A DNA stretch of 16,342 bases from an uncultured Collinsella sp. (GCA_900545995.1 URBM01000028.1:1-16342), one strand, 5' to 3'; counted from the first letter of the stretch, positions 1 through 7,435 are shown. Made by a program: numbers and translations. The notes: a model not told the origin generated them from the letters alone.

Positions 1-53
1 GGTCCAAGAAATCGTCCGCACCCCCATTTAGGAACTATTTCACCGCAATCGCC

Positions 54-144
54 AAGTAATCCGCTGGGGGACGGAGGAAAACGGATCACTGAGGGGCTGG
101 TCTGAGTCGGTGATCCGCTTGCCTCCGGCCCCAGCGGATCACTT
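54..144. repeat. Long imperfect palindrome upstream of the DMT permease gene
   Basis: Arms 54-89 and 110-144 are inverted copies. Pairing is interrupted by about four mismatches and one bulge, with a 20-nt loop. The outer arm reads AAGTAATCCGCTGGGG and its partner CCCCAGCGGATCACTT. It has no T-tract and precedes the promoter, so it looks like an intergenic REP-type element rather than a terminator for a visible gene. Bases 1-53 hold no feature that I can support. Confidence 0.6.
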
Positions 145-165
145 TTCCGCTCGCCGATTTGTGTC

Positions 166-193
166 TTGAAAAATGTATATAACGACTATAACG
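166..193 (+). promoter_or_regulatory. Promoter with two CGTTATA-type operator words, DMT permease
   Basis: TTGAAA at 166-171 is a good -35, and TATAAC at 187-192 is the likely -10, with a short 15-bp spacer. TATAACG occurs twice as a direct repeat, at 178-184 and 187-193. It is the reverse complement of CGTTATA, which recurs at the PTS operon promoter and upstream of the GntR gene at 7540. The second copy overlaps the -10, as expected for repression. The operator role is inferred. Confidence 0.5.
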
Positions 194-233
194 TAGTGTG
201 AAACATATTGGAAACAATATCGAGGAGGCTGCG

Positions 234-1316
234 TTGAAGAAAAGCAATTTGGGCTATGTGCTGGTACTGATCGCCGCGCTTATGTGGGGCAGCATCGGAA
301 TCTTTGTAAACGGCATCTCGGCCATGGGCGTTTCGTCCCAGAGCATGGCTGCCTTTCGCTTGTTGGTCGGAGCGCTTATCTTGGCGCCGGTCCTGATGTT
401 TATGGGCTGCCGTCCGGGTGAGGGGTCTACCGTGGCTCAGGGCCCGCTGGCCCTGTTCAAGGCAAGCCCTAAAGAGCTTGTTCCCTGCGCGCTTGTCGGT
501 ATCGTCGGTCTGGCCGCCGCCAACACCTGCTATTACGAGTGCATGGGCGAGGTGGGCATGTCCACGGCCTCGGTGCTGCTCTACACCTCGCCGGTGTTTG
601 GCGTCATGCTCGGCCGCGTGCTTTATCGCGAGGACGTGACCCCCAACAAGCTCGTTGCCATTGTCTTTAACATCGTTGGCTGCGTGCTTGCGGTGACCAA
701 TGGCGACCTTTCCGGTTTTCATTTTTCGGTTTGGGGCGTCACGTCGGGCGTGATTGCAGGCTTTTGCGGTGCGTCGCTCGCGGTGTTTAGCCGAATAGCA
801 ACCAAGACGGTCCACCCGCTGGCTGTCACGTTTTGGGGCTTTGTTTTTGGCGGTGCGGTTATGGCGGCTATCGCGGCTCCGTGGCCGGATGTCGCCGCGG
901 CAATGTCGCCACAGCTGCTGCTGCTGTTCCTTGGCTTTGGACTCATCCCCACGGCCGTGGCTTATATCTTATATATGCAGGGGCTATCCATGGGGCTCGA
1001 GACGTCGAAAGTTCCCGTCGTAATGTCATTCGAGACGGTCGTCACCGTACTGGTGGGCATTGGTGTCTATGCCGAGCCCGCCGGCGCGATCAAAGTCCTG
1101 GGCATCGTGCTGGTGCTCGCGTCCATCCTGATTATGAACACCGACTTCTCCAAGCTGCGCAACAGTGTGTTTGTCGGTCATGTCATTGAGAGCATGACCT
1201 TTAAGCCCAATGCGTGGTGGACCGAAAAATCGCAGGACATGGATCTGTTTAAGGAGCGCACCGGCATCGCGCTGGAGCCCACCGTGCAGGAAAGTCCCTG
1301 GTACTTCGTGCGATAA
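234..1316 (+). CDS. EamA/DMT-family permease, possibly an exporter
   Basis: This is a membrane protein of about 360 residues with roughly ten hydrophobic helices across residues 7-305 in two homologous halves, the classic EamA/RhaT (drug/metabolite transporter) layout. A soluble tail of about 50 residues ends in SPWYFVR. I chose the TTG start at 234 because GAGGAG at 222-227 lies 6 nt upstream. The in-frame GTG at 198 overlaps the promoter/operator region and has no ribosome site. The family moves amino acids, nucleotide sugars and small metabolites, often outwards; the substrate cannot be read from sequence. The gene shares CGTTATA words with the downstream PTS/deglycase operon, so it may export the amino acid released there. 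The family call is firm; the substrate and direction are inference. Confidence 0.85.
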   Translation: MKKSNLGYVLVLIAALMWGSIGIFVNGISAMGVSSQSMAAFRLLVGALILAPVLMFMGCRPGEGSTVAQGPLALFKASPKELVPCALVGIVGLAAANTCYYECMGEVGMSTASVLLYTSPVFGVMLGRVLYREDVTPNKLVAIVFNIVGCVLAVTNGDLSGFHFSVWGVTSGVIAGFCGASLAVFSRIATKTVHPLAVTFWGFVFGGAVMAAIAAPWPDVAAAMSPQLLLLFLGFGLIPTAVAYILYMQGLSMGLETSKVPVVMSFETVVTVLVGIGVYAEPAGAIKVLGIVLVLASILIMNTDFSKLRNSVFVGHVIESMTFKPNAWWTEKSQDMDLFKERTGIALEPTVQESPWYFVR

Positions 1317-1376
1317 GGGATTGGCGCGGCGTCTGATCGGGCACCGCCTGGCCAGCGCCGGCCTTCCCTGCGCCAA

Positions 1377-1428
1377 CGTTACAAGTACGTTAAACCCGTC
1401 AACGGTCGTTTTTCACCCGCGAACGGTC
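1377..1428. promoter_or_regulatory. Paired direct repeats upstream of the PTS operon promoter
   Basis: Within the non-coding stretch 1317-1498, ACGTTA-like words start at about 1376 and 1387 (11-bp period), and AACGGTC occurs at 1401-1407 and 1422-1428 (21-bp period). Spacing by whole helical turns upstream of a promoter could mark an activator site. No regulator is identified and chance is not excluded. Confidence 0.25.
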
Positions 1429-1456
1429 TTTATGCTAATTAGCAATATCCGCAACG

Positions 1457-1482
1457 TATAAGACGTTATAATGACCATAACG
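1457..1482 (+). promoter_or_regulatory. PTS operon -10 region with overlapping inverted-repeat operator
   Basis: A perfect TATAAT lies at 1467-1472; a matching -35 is not clear. It is embedded in two overlapping palindromes: TATAA-GACG-TTATA (1457-1470) and CGTTAT-N7-ATAACG (1464-1482). The 10-mer AGACGTTATA (1461-1470) is repeated exactly at 7488-7497 upstream of the GntR gene. A repressor bound here would cover the -10. The operator assignment is inferred from the shared words and their position. Confidence 0.55.
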
Positions 1483-1498
1483 AAAAGGAGGAGGCAAG

Positions 1499-2422
1499 AT
1501 GAATCAGATCATTCTCGCATCTCATGGCGGCCTGGCCGCAGGCGCCAAAGACACGCTCGAGATGGTTCTCGGCGACGTGTCGAACGTCCACGTCGTGTCG
1601 CTTGCTCGTGACGACAAGGAGCCCATCACCAAGAAGGTGGACGCCATGATCGCCACGTTCAACGCGGACGACACCGTCTATGTGCTGACCGATATGCTCG
1701 GCAGCTCGGTCAACAACAACATGGTCGAGCTTTCCAAGAACGGCACGAAGTTCACGGTTGTCAGCGGTTTCAACATCCCGCTGGCGCTCACGCTTGCTAT
1801 GAGCCCCGTCCCCGTCAAGGGTGCCGAGCTCGCAGCCCTCATCAACGAGGCCCGCACCGGTCTGACCAACCCCAACGCACCGGTCGAGGCCGCCGCGGCT
1901 CCCGCCAAGAAGGCCAAGGCATCCCGTCACAGCTCCGGTCCCGCCAAGATCGTCCTCGCACGTCTTGACTACCGTCTGCTGCACGGCCAGGTCGTCTTTA
2001 CCTGGACCACCAAGGTTCAGGCCGAGCGCATCATCGTCGTCGACAACGCTGCCGCCAACGATGACATCAAGAAGGGCGCTCTTAAGCTGGCCAAGCCCCA
2101 GGGCGTGCGCCTGAACGTCTTCACCGTCGAGCGTGCCCTCGCCAAGATGGACAAGCTCAACACCCTCGGTGAGCGCGTCATGTTCGTCTTTGGCAACACG
2201 GCCGAGATGCTGCAGTTCTGCCAGGGCTACAAGCTCGACGCCATCAACCTGGGCGCCACCGCCAACCACGACGGCGCCGATCAGGTCGGCGGCAAGGACA
2301 GCTCCGTCTTCCTCGACGCCACCCAGAAGGCCGACGTCAACCAGCTGCTCGACATGGGCATCAAGCTCTATGTTCAGCAGACCCCTACGTATCAGAGCGT
2401 CGACATCGACGCCAAGCTGTAA
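1499..2422 (+). CDS. Mannose-family PTS EIIA-EIIB fusion protein
   Basis: This 307-residue cytoplasmic phosphotransfer protein carries two domains. EIIA (man-type, residues 1-125) has its phosphoryl-accepting histidine at H9 in ILASHGG. An Ala/Pro/Lys-rich linker spans about 124-148. EIIB (150-307) has its active histidine at H162 in the family motif RLDYRLLHGQ. Phosphate would pass from HPr to H9, to H162, then to the sugar bound by EIIC/EIID. AAGGAGGAGG at 1485-1494 supports the ATG. Lysine codons are almost all AAG, which fits strong expression. It is the first gene of the operon with EIIC, EIID and the deglycase. In the Salmonella gfr system EIIA and EIIB are separate proteins, as I recall. 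The substrate class (glycated amino acid) is inferred from the deglycase. Confidence 0.92.
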   Translation: MNQIILASHGGLAAGAKDTLEMVLGDVSNVHVVSLARDDKEPITKKVDAMIATFNADDTVYVLTDMLGSSVNNNMVELSKNGTKFTVVSGFNIPLALTLAMSPVPVKGAELAALINEARTGLTNPNAPVEAAAAPAKKAKASRHSSGPAKIVLARLDYRLLHGQVVFTWTTKVQAERIIVVDNAAANDDIKKGALKLAKPQGVRLNVFTVERALAKMDKLNTLGERVMFVFGNTAEMLQFCQGYKLDAINLGATANHDGADQVGGKDSSVFLDATQKADVNQLLDMGIKLYVQQTPTYQSVDIDAKL

Positions 2423-2458
2423 TCAACCAGGCTTTTGCCTGACTGAAAGGAGAAGGGT

Positions 2459-3253
2459 ATGAATACGTTCATCAGTGCGGTGCTCGTCGGCCTCGTCGGC
2501 GTGTTCTGCATGTGGGACTCCCGCCTGCTCGGTCGTCTTAACTTCGAGCAGCCCCTCGTTGGCGCTACGCTCGTCGGTTTGCTGCTGGGCGATGTGCCCA
2601 CCGGCCTTGCCGTCGGTGCCGCCGTCGAGCTCGTGTCCATGGGCCTGGTGCAGGTCGGCGCCGCCGTTCCGCCCGATATGGTCCTGGGCGGCATAGTGGC
2701 CGCTGCCTTTGCGTGCCTGACCGATGCTTCCGCCGAGACCGCCATGACGATCGCCATCCCGGTCGCCGTCCTGGGTCAGCTCCTCGGCATCGTGTTCCGC
2801 TCCATCATCGCCGCCCTCACCCATGTGGCAGATAGCGCGATCGATAACGGAAAGTTCAAGACCGCCTACCGCATGCACATCTGCGCCGGCTCCGGTCTGT
2901 ACGCCATCATGTACTTCCTGCCGATCTTCCTCGCCGTCTTTGTTGGCACCGACCTGGTTCAGGCCATCGTCAACATGGTTCCCGAGTGGCTGTCCACTGG
3001 TCTGAACGTTTCGACCAAGATCATGACCGCCTACGGCTTGGCCCTGCTGCTCACCATGATGATCAAGAAGGGTATGACTCCGTTCCTGTTCATCGGTTTC
3101 CTGCTCGCCGCTTACCTCAACCTGTCCGTCATCGCGGTCGCTCTGATCGGTGTGTGCCTGGCTGTCGTCTTCATGGGCTTCAAGTTCAACGGTTCCCATG
3201 CAGCCGCCGGTGTCGATTCCGACTACGATCCGCTCGAAGACGACGAAGACTAA
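2459..3253 (+). CDS. Mannose-family PTS EIIC permease subunit
   Basis: The 264-residue integral membrane subunit has about seven to eight hydrophobic segments. Family signatures are visible: LLLGDVPTGLAVGAAVELVSM around residues 41-61 and the VGAAVPPDM segment after it. Together with EIID it forms the channel that binds and translocates the sugar while EIIB phosphorylates it. The C-terminus is acidic (DYDPLEDDED), which is unusual-looking but probably just a cytoplasmic tail. AAAGGAGAAGGG ahead of the ATG is a strong ribosome site. The gene starts 36 nt after the EIIAB stop and ends 13 nt before the EIID start, so the three are clearly co-transcribed. Confidence 0.92.
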   Translation: MNTFISAVLVGLVGVFCMWDSRLLGRLNFEQPLVGATLVGLLLGDVPTGLAVGAAVELVSMGLVQVGAAVPPDMVLGGIVAAAFACLTDASAETAMTIAIPVAVLGQLLGIVFRSIIAALTHVADSAIDNGKFKTAYRMHICAGSGLYAIMYFLPIFLAVFVGTDLVQAIVNMVPEWLSTGLNVSTKIMTAYGLALLLTMMIKKGMTPFLFIGFLLAAYLNLSVIAVALIGVCLAVVFMGFKFNGSHAAAGVDSDYDPLEDDED

Positions 3254-3266
3254 GGAGGAACACACT

Positions 3267-4100
3267 ATGGCAACCGCAACCAAGGACGTGTCCCTGAACA
3301 AGAAGGTCAGCCAGTTCTTCTGGCGCTCCTGGGCCATCCAGGCCTCTTGGAACTACGAGCGTCAGATGAACATGGGCTTCCTCTACGGCATGGTTCCCAC
3401 GCTCGATCGCCTCTATCCGGATGAGTCCGACCCCAAGCAGCTCGCTGCTAAGAAAGAGGCTTACCACCGTCACATGGCGTTCTACAACTGCACCCCGCAG
3501 ACGAGCGCCTTCATCCTAGGCCTCACCGCCTCCATGGAGGAGGAGTACGCCAAGGATCCCGAGAACTTCGATCCCGATTCGATCAACGCGGTCAAGACCT
3601 CCCTCATGGGTCCGCTTTCCGGCATCGGTGACTCCTTCTTCCAGGGCACCATCCGCGTTATCGCCTTTGGCCTGGGCGTTCAGCTGGCTCAGCAGGGCTC
3701 CATCATGGGCCCGATCCTGGCCATGCTCATCTCCATCGTCCCCTCCGTGCTGATCACTTGGTTCGCAGCCAAGATGGGCTATCAGGGCGGCCACGAGTAC
3801 CTGAGCAAGCTTCAGGGCGGCGACCTCATGGAGAAGCTCATGTATGTCTGCGGCATCGTGGGTCTTATGTCCGTGGGCGGCATGATCGCCACGCTGATCG
3901 GCGCCACCACCCCGCTGCAGTTCGCTGAGGGCACCGTCGTTATCCAGGACATCCTGGACGGCATGATGCCCCAGATGATCTCCCTTGGCCTCACCGGCCT
4001 TATGTACTGGCTCATCAAGAAGAACGTCAACACCGGTTGGCTTCTCGTGATCGCCATCGTGGGCGGCATCGCCCTCTCCGCGGCCGGCATTCTGGCCTAG
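3267..4100 (+). CDS. Mannose-family PTS EIID subunit
   Basis: This is a 277-residue membrane-associated partner of EIIC. The family signature is near the N-terminus: WAIQASWNYERQMNMGFLYG, around residues 21-40. A long amphipathic middle includes GPLSGIGDSFFQGT, and hydrophobic segments follow towards the C-terminus, ending at a final membrane helix. I chose the ATG at 3267, which has AAGGAGG at 3252-3258 with 8-nt spacing. The frame stays open upstream into the EIIC gene but without a plausible start. The length suits the man/sor EIID family. It follows EIIC by 13 nt, and then a 199-nt hairpin-rich gap separates it from the deglycase gene. Confidence 0.93.
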   Translation: MATATKDVSLNKKVSQFFWRSWAIQASWNYERQMNMGFLYGMVPTLDRLYPDESDPKQLAAKKEAYHRHMAFYNCTPQTSAFILGLTASMEEEYAKDPENFDPDSINAVKTSLMGPLSGIGDSFFQGTIRVIAFGLGVQLAQQGSIMGPILAMLISIVPSVLITWFAAKMGYQGGHEYLSKLQGGDLMEKLMYVCGIVGLMSVGGMIATLIGATTPLQFAEGTVVIQDILDGMMPQMISLGLTGLMYWLIKKNVNTGWLLVIAIVGGIALSAAGILA

Positions 4101-4134
4101 TCGCGACCAAGCGCCTAACCGCTTTCCCCCGGGG

Positions 4135-4165
4135 GCCTGCCTGGCATCCCATACCCCAGGCAGGC
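4135..4165 (+). repeat. Perfect hairpin after EIID, possible attenuator or mRNA-processing element
   Basis: GCCTGCCTGG (4135-4144) pairs perfectly with CCAGGCAGGC (4156-4165) around an 11-nt loop. No T-run follows, so a classical intrinsic terminator is unlikely. It may protect the 3' end of the PTS message or reduce read-through into the deglycase gene. It is the first of two hairpins in the 4101-4299 gap. Confidence 0.55.
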
Positions 4166-4178
4166 TTCCATCCCCAAA

Positions 4179-4209
4179 ATGCGACAATGGGACAGTCCCC
4201 TTGTCGCAT
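4179..4209. repeat. Palindrome with GGGACAGTCCCC core between EIID and deglycase
   Basis: ATGCGACAA (4179-4187) pairs perfectly with TTGTCGCAT (4201-4209). The interior can continue as GGGA/TCCC (4189-4192 with 4196-4199) after one mismatch. Similar GGGAC words occur in other intergenic elements of this window (near 5411, 8481, 8511 and 15073), so I read it as a dispersed repeat that has landed within the operon rather than a dedicated regulator. Confidence 0.55.
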
Positions 4210-4299
4210 CCTCAACGGACCGGCGACTCGGTCCAAACCACGGTAACCCTGCGAGCGCCCGGCAATGTGGCGCCGCAAAAATCGAAAGGAATGTGTCAG

Positions 4300-5283
4300 A
4301 TGTACGAGATCGACCTTAACCTCCCTAAGCAGATCGTCGCTGACGTCCTGTCCAACCACGAGATCCACAGTGTCGCCTTCGTCGGCTGCGGTGCTTCCAT
4401 GTCCGACCTGTACCCCGCCAAGTACTTCCTGGCCAACAACACGGACAAGCTGAACGTTCAGATCTTCACCGCTAACGAGTTCAACTACGACACGCCTTCC
4501 TGGGTCAACGAGCACACCTTCGTGATCACCTGCTCCCTCGGTGGCTCCACGCCCGAGACCGTCGAGGCCAACAAGACCGCCAAGAAGCACAACTGCCCGG
4601 TCGTCTCCCTCACCAACAAGGCTGGCTCCGCTCTGACCGTCGACGCTGACTACGTCATCGTTCACGGCTTCCACGCCAACTTCGCTGCCAAGTGCGAGAA
4701 GCCCGGCTATGCCATCGCTCTTGCTCTCGAGATCCTTCAGCAGACCGAGGGCTATGACAAGTACGACGACATGATCACCGGCCTCACCAACGTCTTCGAT
4801 CTCTGCGAGAACGCTGCTCAGTCCTGCAAGAAGCTCGCCAAGAAGTTCGCTGAGGACTTCAAGGACGACAAGATGATTTACTTCATGGCCTCTGGTGCCT
4901 CCGAGAAGATGGCTTACTCTCACGCCGCCTTCCTGTTCACCGAGATGCAGTGGATCGACGCCGCCGCCTACAACACCGGCGAGTACTTCCACGGCCCGTT
5001 CGAGGTTTCCACCGAGGGTAAGCCCTACGTCTTCTTCATGTCCGATGGCGCTACCCGTCCGATGGACGCCCGCGCCCTCACCTTCCTTGAGCGCATGGGC
5101 GCCAAGGTCGCTCTGATCGACTCCAAGGACTACGGCCTGGCTGACGCCGTGCCCGCGAGCGTCGTCACCTACTTCAACCCGCTGCTGCACCTCGCCGTTA
5201 TGCGCGAGTACGGCAACCAGATCGCCGAGGCCCGTCAGCATCCGCTGACCATGCGTCGCTACATGTGGAAGCTTTCCTACTAA
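4300..5283 (+). CDS. SIS-domain sugar-amine phosphate deglycase (FrlB/GfrF/FraB-like)
   Basis: The 327-residue cytoplasmic protein has two sugar-isomerase (SIS) domains. The N-terminal one has VGCGASMSD (28-36) and the phosphate-binding CSLGGSTPETV (78-88). The C-terminal one has MASGASEKMAYS (196-207). E215 in FTEMQW and H231 in GEYFHGPFE lie 16 residues apart, matching the catalytic E214/H230 I recall from Salmonella FraB. The expected reaction splits a 6-phosphorylated Amadori compound into glucose 6-phosphate and an amino acid or amine. With a PTS supplying the phosphate no FrlD kinase is needed, and none is present. I chose the ATG at 4300, with AAAGGA 9 nt upstream; ATG 4291 abuts that site. 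Codon use resembles the PTS genes. A GlmS-like isomerase or deaminase is the alternative. Confidence 0.85.
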   Translation: MYEIDLNLPKQIVADVLSNHEIHSVAFVGCGASMSDLYPAKYFLANNTDKLNVQIFTANEFNYDTPSWVNEHTFVITCSLGGSTPETVEANKTAKKHNCPVVSLTNKAGSALTVDADYVIVHGFHANFAAKCEKPGYAIALALEILQQTEGYDKYDDMITGLTNVFDLCENAAQSCKKLAKKFAEDFKDDKMIYFMASGASEKMAYSHAAFLFTEMQWIDAAAYNTGEYFHGPFEVSTEGKPYVFFMSDGATRPMDARALTFLERMGAKVALIDSKDYGLADAVPASVVTYFNPLLHLAVMREYGNQIAEARQHPLTMRRYMWKLSY

Positions 5284-5285
5284 TC

Positions 5286-5303
5286 ACAAGTAAGTAGACC
5301 TTA
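5286..5303. repeat. Copy of the ACAAGTGAGTAGACTTTA word
   Basis: ACAAGTAAGTAGACCTTA directly follows the deglycase stop codon. It matches 16 of 18 positions of the sequence read on the - strand from 6291 to 6274, which is one arm of the large inverted repeat at 6171-6289. It looks like a solitary arm of the same intergenic repeat family. Confidence 0.4.
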
Positions 5304-5317
5304 CGGGTTGATTGAGA

Positions 5318-5350
5318 GGGGATGGGGTTTGCGCCCCATCCCCCTTTTTT
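5318..5350 (+). terminator. Intrinsic terminator of the PTS/deglycase operon
   Basis: GGGGATGGGG (5318-5327) pairs perfectly with CCCCATCCCC (5334-5343) around a 6-nt loop. One further C and then six Ts (5345-5350) follow. It lies 35 nt after the deglycase stop codon, so the HAD gene downstream is probably a separate transcription unit. Confidence 0.9.
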
Positions 5351-5394
5351 GCTCTGGGGAGGGCGTGTCTGTCGCGTCGCAAATCCCAGATAAA

Positions 5395-5429
5395 ACCTAC
5401 CAAAATAAACCTGTCCCTTTTTGGCAGGT
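5395..5429. repeat. Hairpin abutting the HAD gene ribosome site
   Basis: ACCTACCAAAA (5395-5405) pairs with TTTTGGCAGGT (5419-5429) at 10 of 11 positions; the loop contains CTGTCCC. The ribosome site GGAGGAG starts at 5431, only one base after the stem, so the fold could affect translation start. The loop word resembles the GGGAC repeats elsewhere in the window, which favours a dispersed element. Confidence 0.45.
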
Positions 5430-5443
5430 GGGAGGAGATGCGT

Positions 5444-6073
5444 ATGATCAAGGCAGTGCTGTTTGACATGGACGGCGTGCTGGTCGATACCGAGTGGTTC
5501 TACAACCGTCGTCGCGTGGCGTTTATGGAGGAGAAGGGCTTTCACTTTGACGAGATCCCCGATCTTTCGGGGTCTAACGAGCCCGCCATTTGGAAGTCGC
5601 TGGTACCTGACGATGTTGAGCTGCGCGAGCGCCTGCGCGTGGAGTACAAGCAGGTCTACAGCCCAGACCATCCCGTTCCGTATGCCGAGCTGCTCAACGA
5701 GCAGACGGAGCCGGTGATGCGCAAGCTGCACGAGCGCGGCGTGAAGTGCGCCATCGCAAGCTCGTCCTATCGCGAGCTCATTGACGAGCTGGTGGGGATT
5801 GCCGGTATCGCCGACGTGCTGGACTACACCATCAGCGGTCACGAGTGCAGTGCGTTTAAGCCCGACCCCGAGATCTACCTGCGTGCCATGGAGGCGCTGG
5901 GTGTGGAGCCTACCGAGTGCCTGGTTATCGAGGACTCGCCTTTGGGCATCGAGGCTGGCAAACGTTCCGGCGCCCGCGTCCTGGCACTGCGCCCGCACGA
6001 GGGCGTCAACCTCGATCAATCGCGAGCCGATGCCGTTATTGATAATCTGACCGACATTTTGGCCGCTTTGTAG
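5444..6073 (+). CDS. HAD-superfamily phosphatase, beta-phosphoglucomutase-like subgroup
   Basis: The 209-residue cytoplasmic enzyme shows all four HAD motifs. Motif I is LFDMDGVLVD with nucleophile D8 and acid/base D10. Motif II is S106 in AIASSS, motif III is K139 in KPDPEIYL, and motif IV is E163/D164 in VIEDSPLG. A small helical cap lies between about residues 15 and 85, as in subclass IA. It probably hydrolyses a sugar phosphate or another small phosphoester; a true beta-phosphoglucomutase is possible but not shown. I chose the ATG at 5444, 6 nt after GGAGGAG; ATG 5438 sits directly on that site. A strong terminator separates it from the PTS operon, so any role in that pathway (for example relieving sugar-phosphate stress) is speculative. 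Confidence 0.85.
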   Translation: MIKAVLFDMDGVLVDTEWFYNRRRVAFMEEKGFHFDEIPDLSGSNEPAIWKSLVPDDVELRERLRVEYKQVYSPDHPVPYAELLNEQTEPVMRKLHERGVKCAIASSSYRELIDELVGIAGIADVLDYTISGHECSAFKPDPEIYLRAMEALGVEPTECLVIEDSPLGIEAGKRSGARVLALRPHEGVNLDQSRADAVIDNLTDILAAL

Positions 6074-6130
6074 TGTCAATCCGCCGCGAGAAGCACGGGT
6101 TCAAACGTTTTTTGCGGTGGACTGGCTCAA

Positions 6131-6164
6131 TTTGGTTTCGATTTTGATCCGTTTGGCTTCGATT
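6131..6164. repeat. Direct repeat TTTGGYTTCGATT, 21-bp period
   Basis: TTTGGTTTCGATT (6131-6143) recurs as TTTGGCTTCGATT (6152-6164), 12 of 13 identical. It lies in the 354-nt non-coding region 6074-6427, just ahead of the large inverted repeat. The function is unknown. Confidence 0.4.
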
Positions 6165-6170
6165 CGGACT

Positions 6171-6289
6171 AAGTGAGTAGACTTTTTGGTGCAGGACGAG
6201 CACAAAGCGCATCTGCTCTAGTAAAACCGCAGGTCACAGGGGTGGCGGTTTTGGGTGTGCTCTGCAGATCGCGTAAAGTCTACTCACTT
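6171..6289. repeat. Large inverted-repeat element with nested and interleaved arms
   Basis: The outer arms AAGTGAGTAGACTTT (6171-6185) and AAAGTCTACTCACTT (6275-6289) are perfect 15-bp inverted copies. Inside, AAAACCGC (6223-6230) pairs with GCGGTTTT (6245-6252). GAGCACA (6198-6204) can pair with TGTGCTC (6256-6262), and CATCTGC (6210-6216) with GCAGAT (6264-6269). The last two pairings interleave, so they are alternatives or a pseudoknot. This fills most of the gap between the HAD and YitT genes. No open frame or promoter that would make it a gene is evident. Confidence 0.6.
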
Positions 6290-6373
6290 GTAATTTGGGC
6301 CTTTGGTCGTGGGGTTGCTGGTCCCGCTTTGGTTGTCGAGAGAGGGTGAATTGAAGCGCCCCCGCACGCTCCA

Positions 6374-6382
6374 TGCTACAAT
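6374..6382 (+). promoter_or_regulatory. Extended -10 promoter of the YitT gene
   Basis: TGCTACAAT forms an extended -10 box 45 nt before the GTG start. TTGAAG at 6351-6356 is a possible -35 but its 20-bp spacer is long. The same GCTACAAT string occurs on the - strand upstream of the dehydrogenase gene, which supports it as a promoter word in this genome. Confidence 0.5.
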
Positions 6383-6427
6383 CGCGGACATACCCCACAA
6401 CTACATCTGCCTTCGAAAGGAGCCTGC

Positions 6428-7435
6428 GTGGCGAACGCCATCGATCAGCTCACGGACCGAGTGCTCGTACTCGGCCGCCTCACCATCGTCCGCCGCGCTA
6501 TTACTGCCGTGGCGGTCACGATTTCCGCCGTTCTCCAGACATTCCTGATCCAGGCGTTCATTCAGCCCGCCGACTTGCTTCCGAGCGGCCTCACCGGCGT
6601 TGCGGTCCTGCTCGATCGCGTTACCTCGCTGGGCGGCGTTCACATCGACATCTCGCTCGGCATGCTTGCGCTCAACATTCCCGTGGCGCTCCTATGCTGG
6701 AGCGGCATTAGCAAGCGCTTCGTCATCTTCTCGATGATGCAGGTCGTGCTCTCGTCGCTGTTCCTCAACGTCTTTCACTTCGCTCCATTTTTGGGCGACA
6801 AGATTATGCTCATCATTTTTGGCGGCGTGGTCTCGGGTCTGGGCGCTGCCATCGCGCTAAAGTCCGGCGCATCTACCGGTGGCACCGACTTTATCGCGCT
6901 GTGGGTCTCCAACCACACGGGCAAGACCATCTGGGGCGTTATCTTTGGTTTCAATTGCTTTATCCTGGCGATCTTTGGCTTTATGTTTGGCTGGGACAAC
7001 GCGGCGTACTCCATCGTGTTCCAGTTTATTTCGACCAAGACCATCGACAGTTTCTATCGTCGCTACGACCGCGTGACGCTGCAGATTACGACGCGCAAGG
7101 CAGACGAGGTCATGACTGCCTACGTAAACCATTTTCAGCACGGCATTAGCTGCGCCGAGGTCGTCGGCGGATACAGCCGCGAAAAGATGTACCTGCTGAA
7201 CACCGTTGTTTCGACCTACGAGAGCCAGGACATTATCAAGTTGGTGTGCGACGTTGATCCCGGCGCCGTGATCAACGTGTTCCACACGCTCAACTTTGTG
7301 GGCGGCTGGTGGGGCGGTCATGTCGACGAGCCCATGCCCACGGCCGTTCCCGATCCCGACAAGCCCGCACGCATGGCCAGCAGGCAGGCGCGCCTCAGCG
7401 AGCAGGACAGCCTGCAGCAGGACGACGGCAGGTAA
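6428..7435 (+). CDS. YitT family membrane protein (DUF161/DUF2179)
   Basis: The 335-residue protein has five to six hydrophobic segments between residues 20 and 205. The YitT signature STGGTDFIALW is at about 149-159. A cytoplasmic DUF2179 domain of about 75 residues (215-290) includes YSREKMYLLNTVVS. The tail from about 292 is polar and of low complexity, so the protein is longer than the usual 280-290 residues. The GTG start has GAAAGGAG at 6415-6422 with 5-nt spacing. Family members are putative transporters or exporters of unknown substrate; no function should be assumed. The gene appears to be transcribed alone, with no obvious terminator before the GntR gene. Confidence 0.88.
   Translation: MANAIDQLTDRVLVLGRLTIVRRAITAVAVTISAVLQTFLIQAFIQPADLLPSGLTGVAVLLDRVTSLGGVHIDISLGMLALNIPVALLCWSGISKRFVIFSMMQVVLSSLFLNVFHFAPFLGDKIMLIIFGGVVSGLGAAIALKSGASTGGTDFIALWVSNHTGKTIWGVIFGFNCFILAIFGFMFGWDNAAYSIVFQFISTKTIDSFYRRYDRVTLQITTRKADEVMTAYVNHFQHGISCAEVVGGYSREKMYLLNTVVSTYESQDIIKLVCDVDPGAVINVFHTLNFVGGWWGGHVDEPMPTAVPDPDKPARMASRQARLSEQDSLQQDDGR

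Noticed and set aside
4201..4299. Upstream ATG start at 4201 for the first deglycase
   Set aside because: It would lie within the arm of a palindrome, has no ribosome site, and adds 33 residues not typical of the family; ATG 4300 has AAAGGA at good spacing.
4027..5241. Long open frames opposite real genes (for example 404 codons on the - strand here, and 327 codons on the + strand opposite the dehydrogenase)
   Set aside because: They mirror well-supported genes in GC-rich DNA, lack ribosome sites, and have compositions unlike real proteins.
5444..6073. HAD gene as last member of the PTS operon
   Set aside because: A strong intrinsic terminator (5318-5350) and a repeat hairpin separate them, and its codon use differs from the PTS genes.
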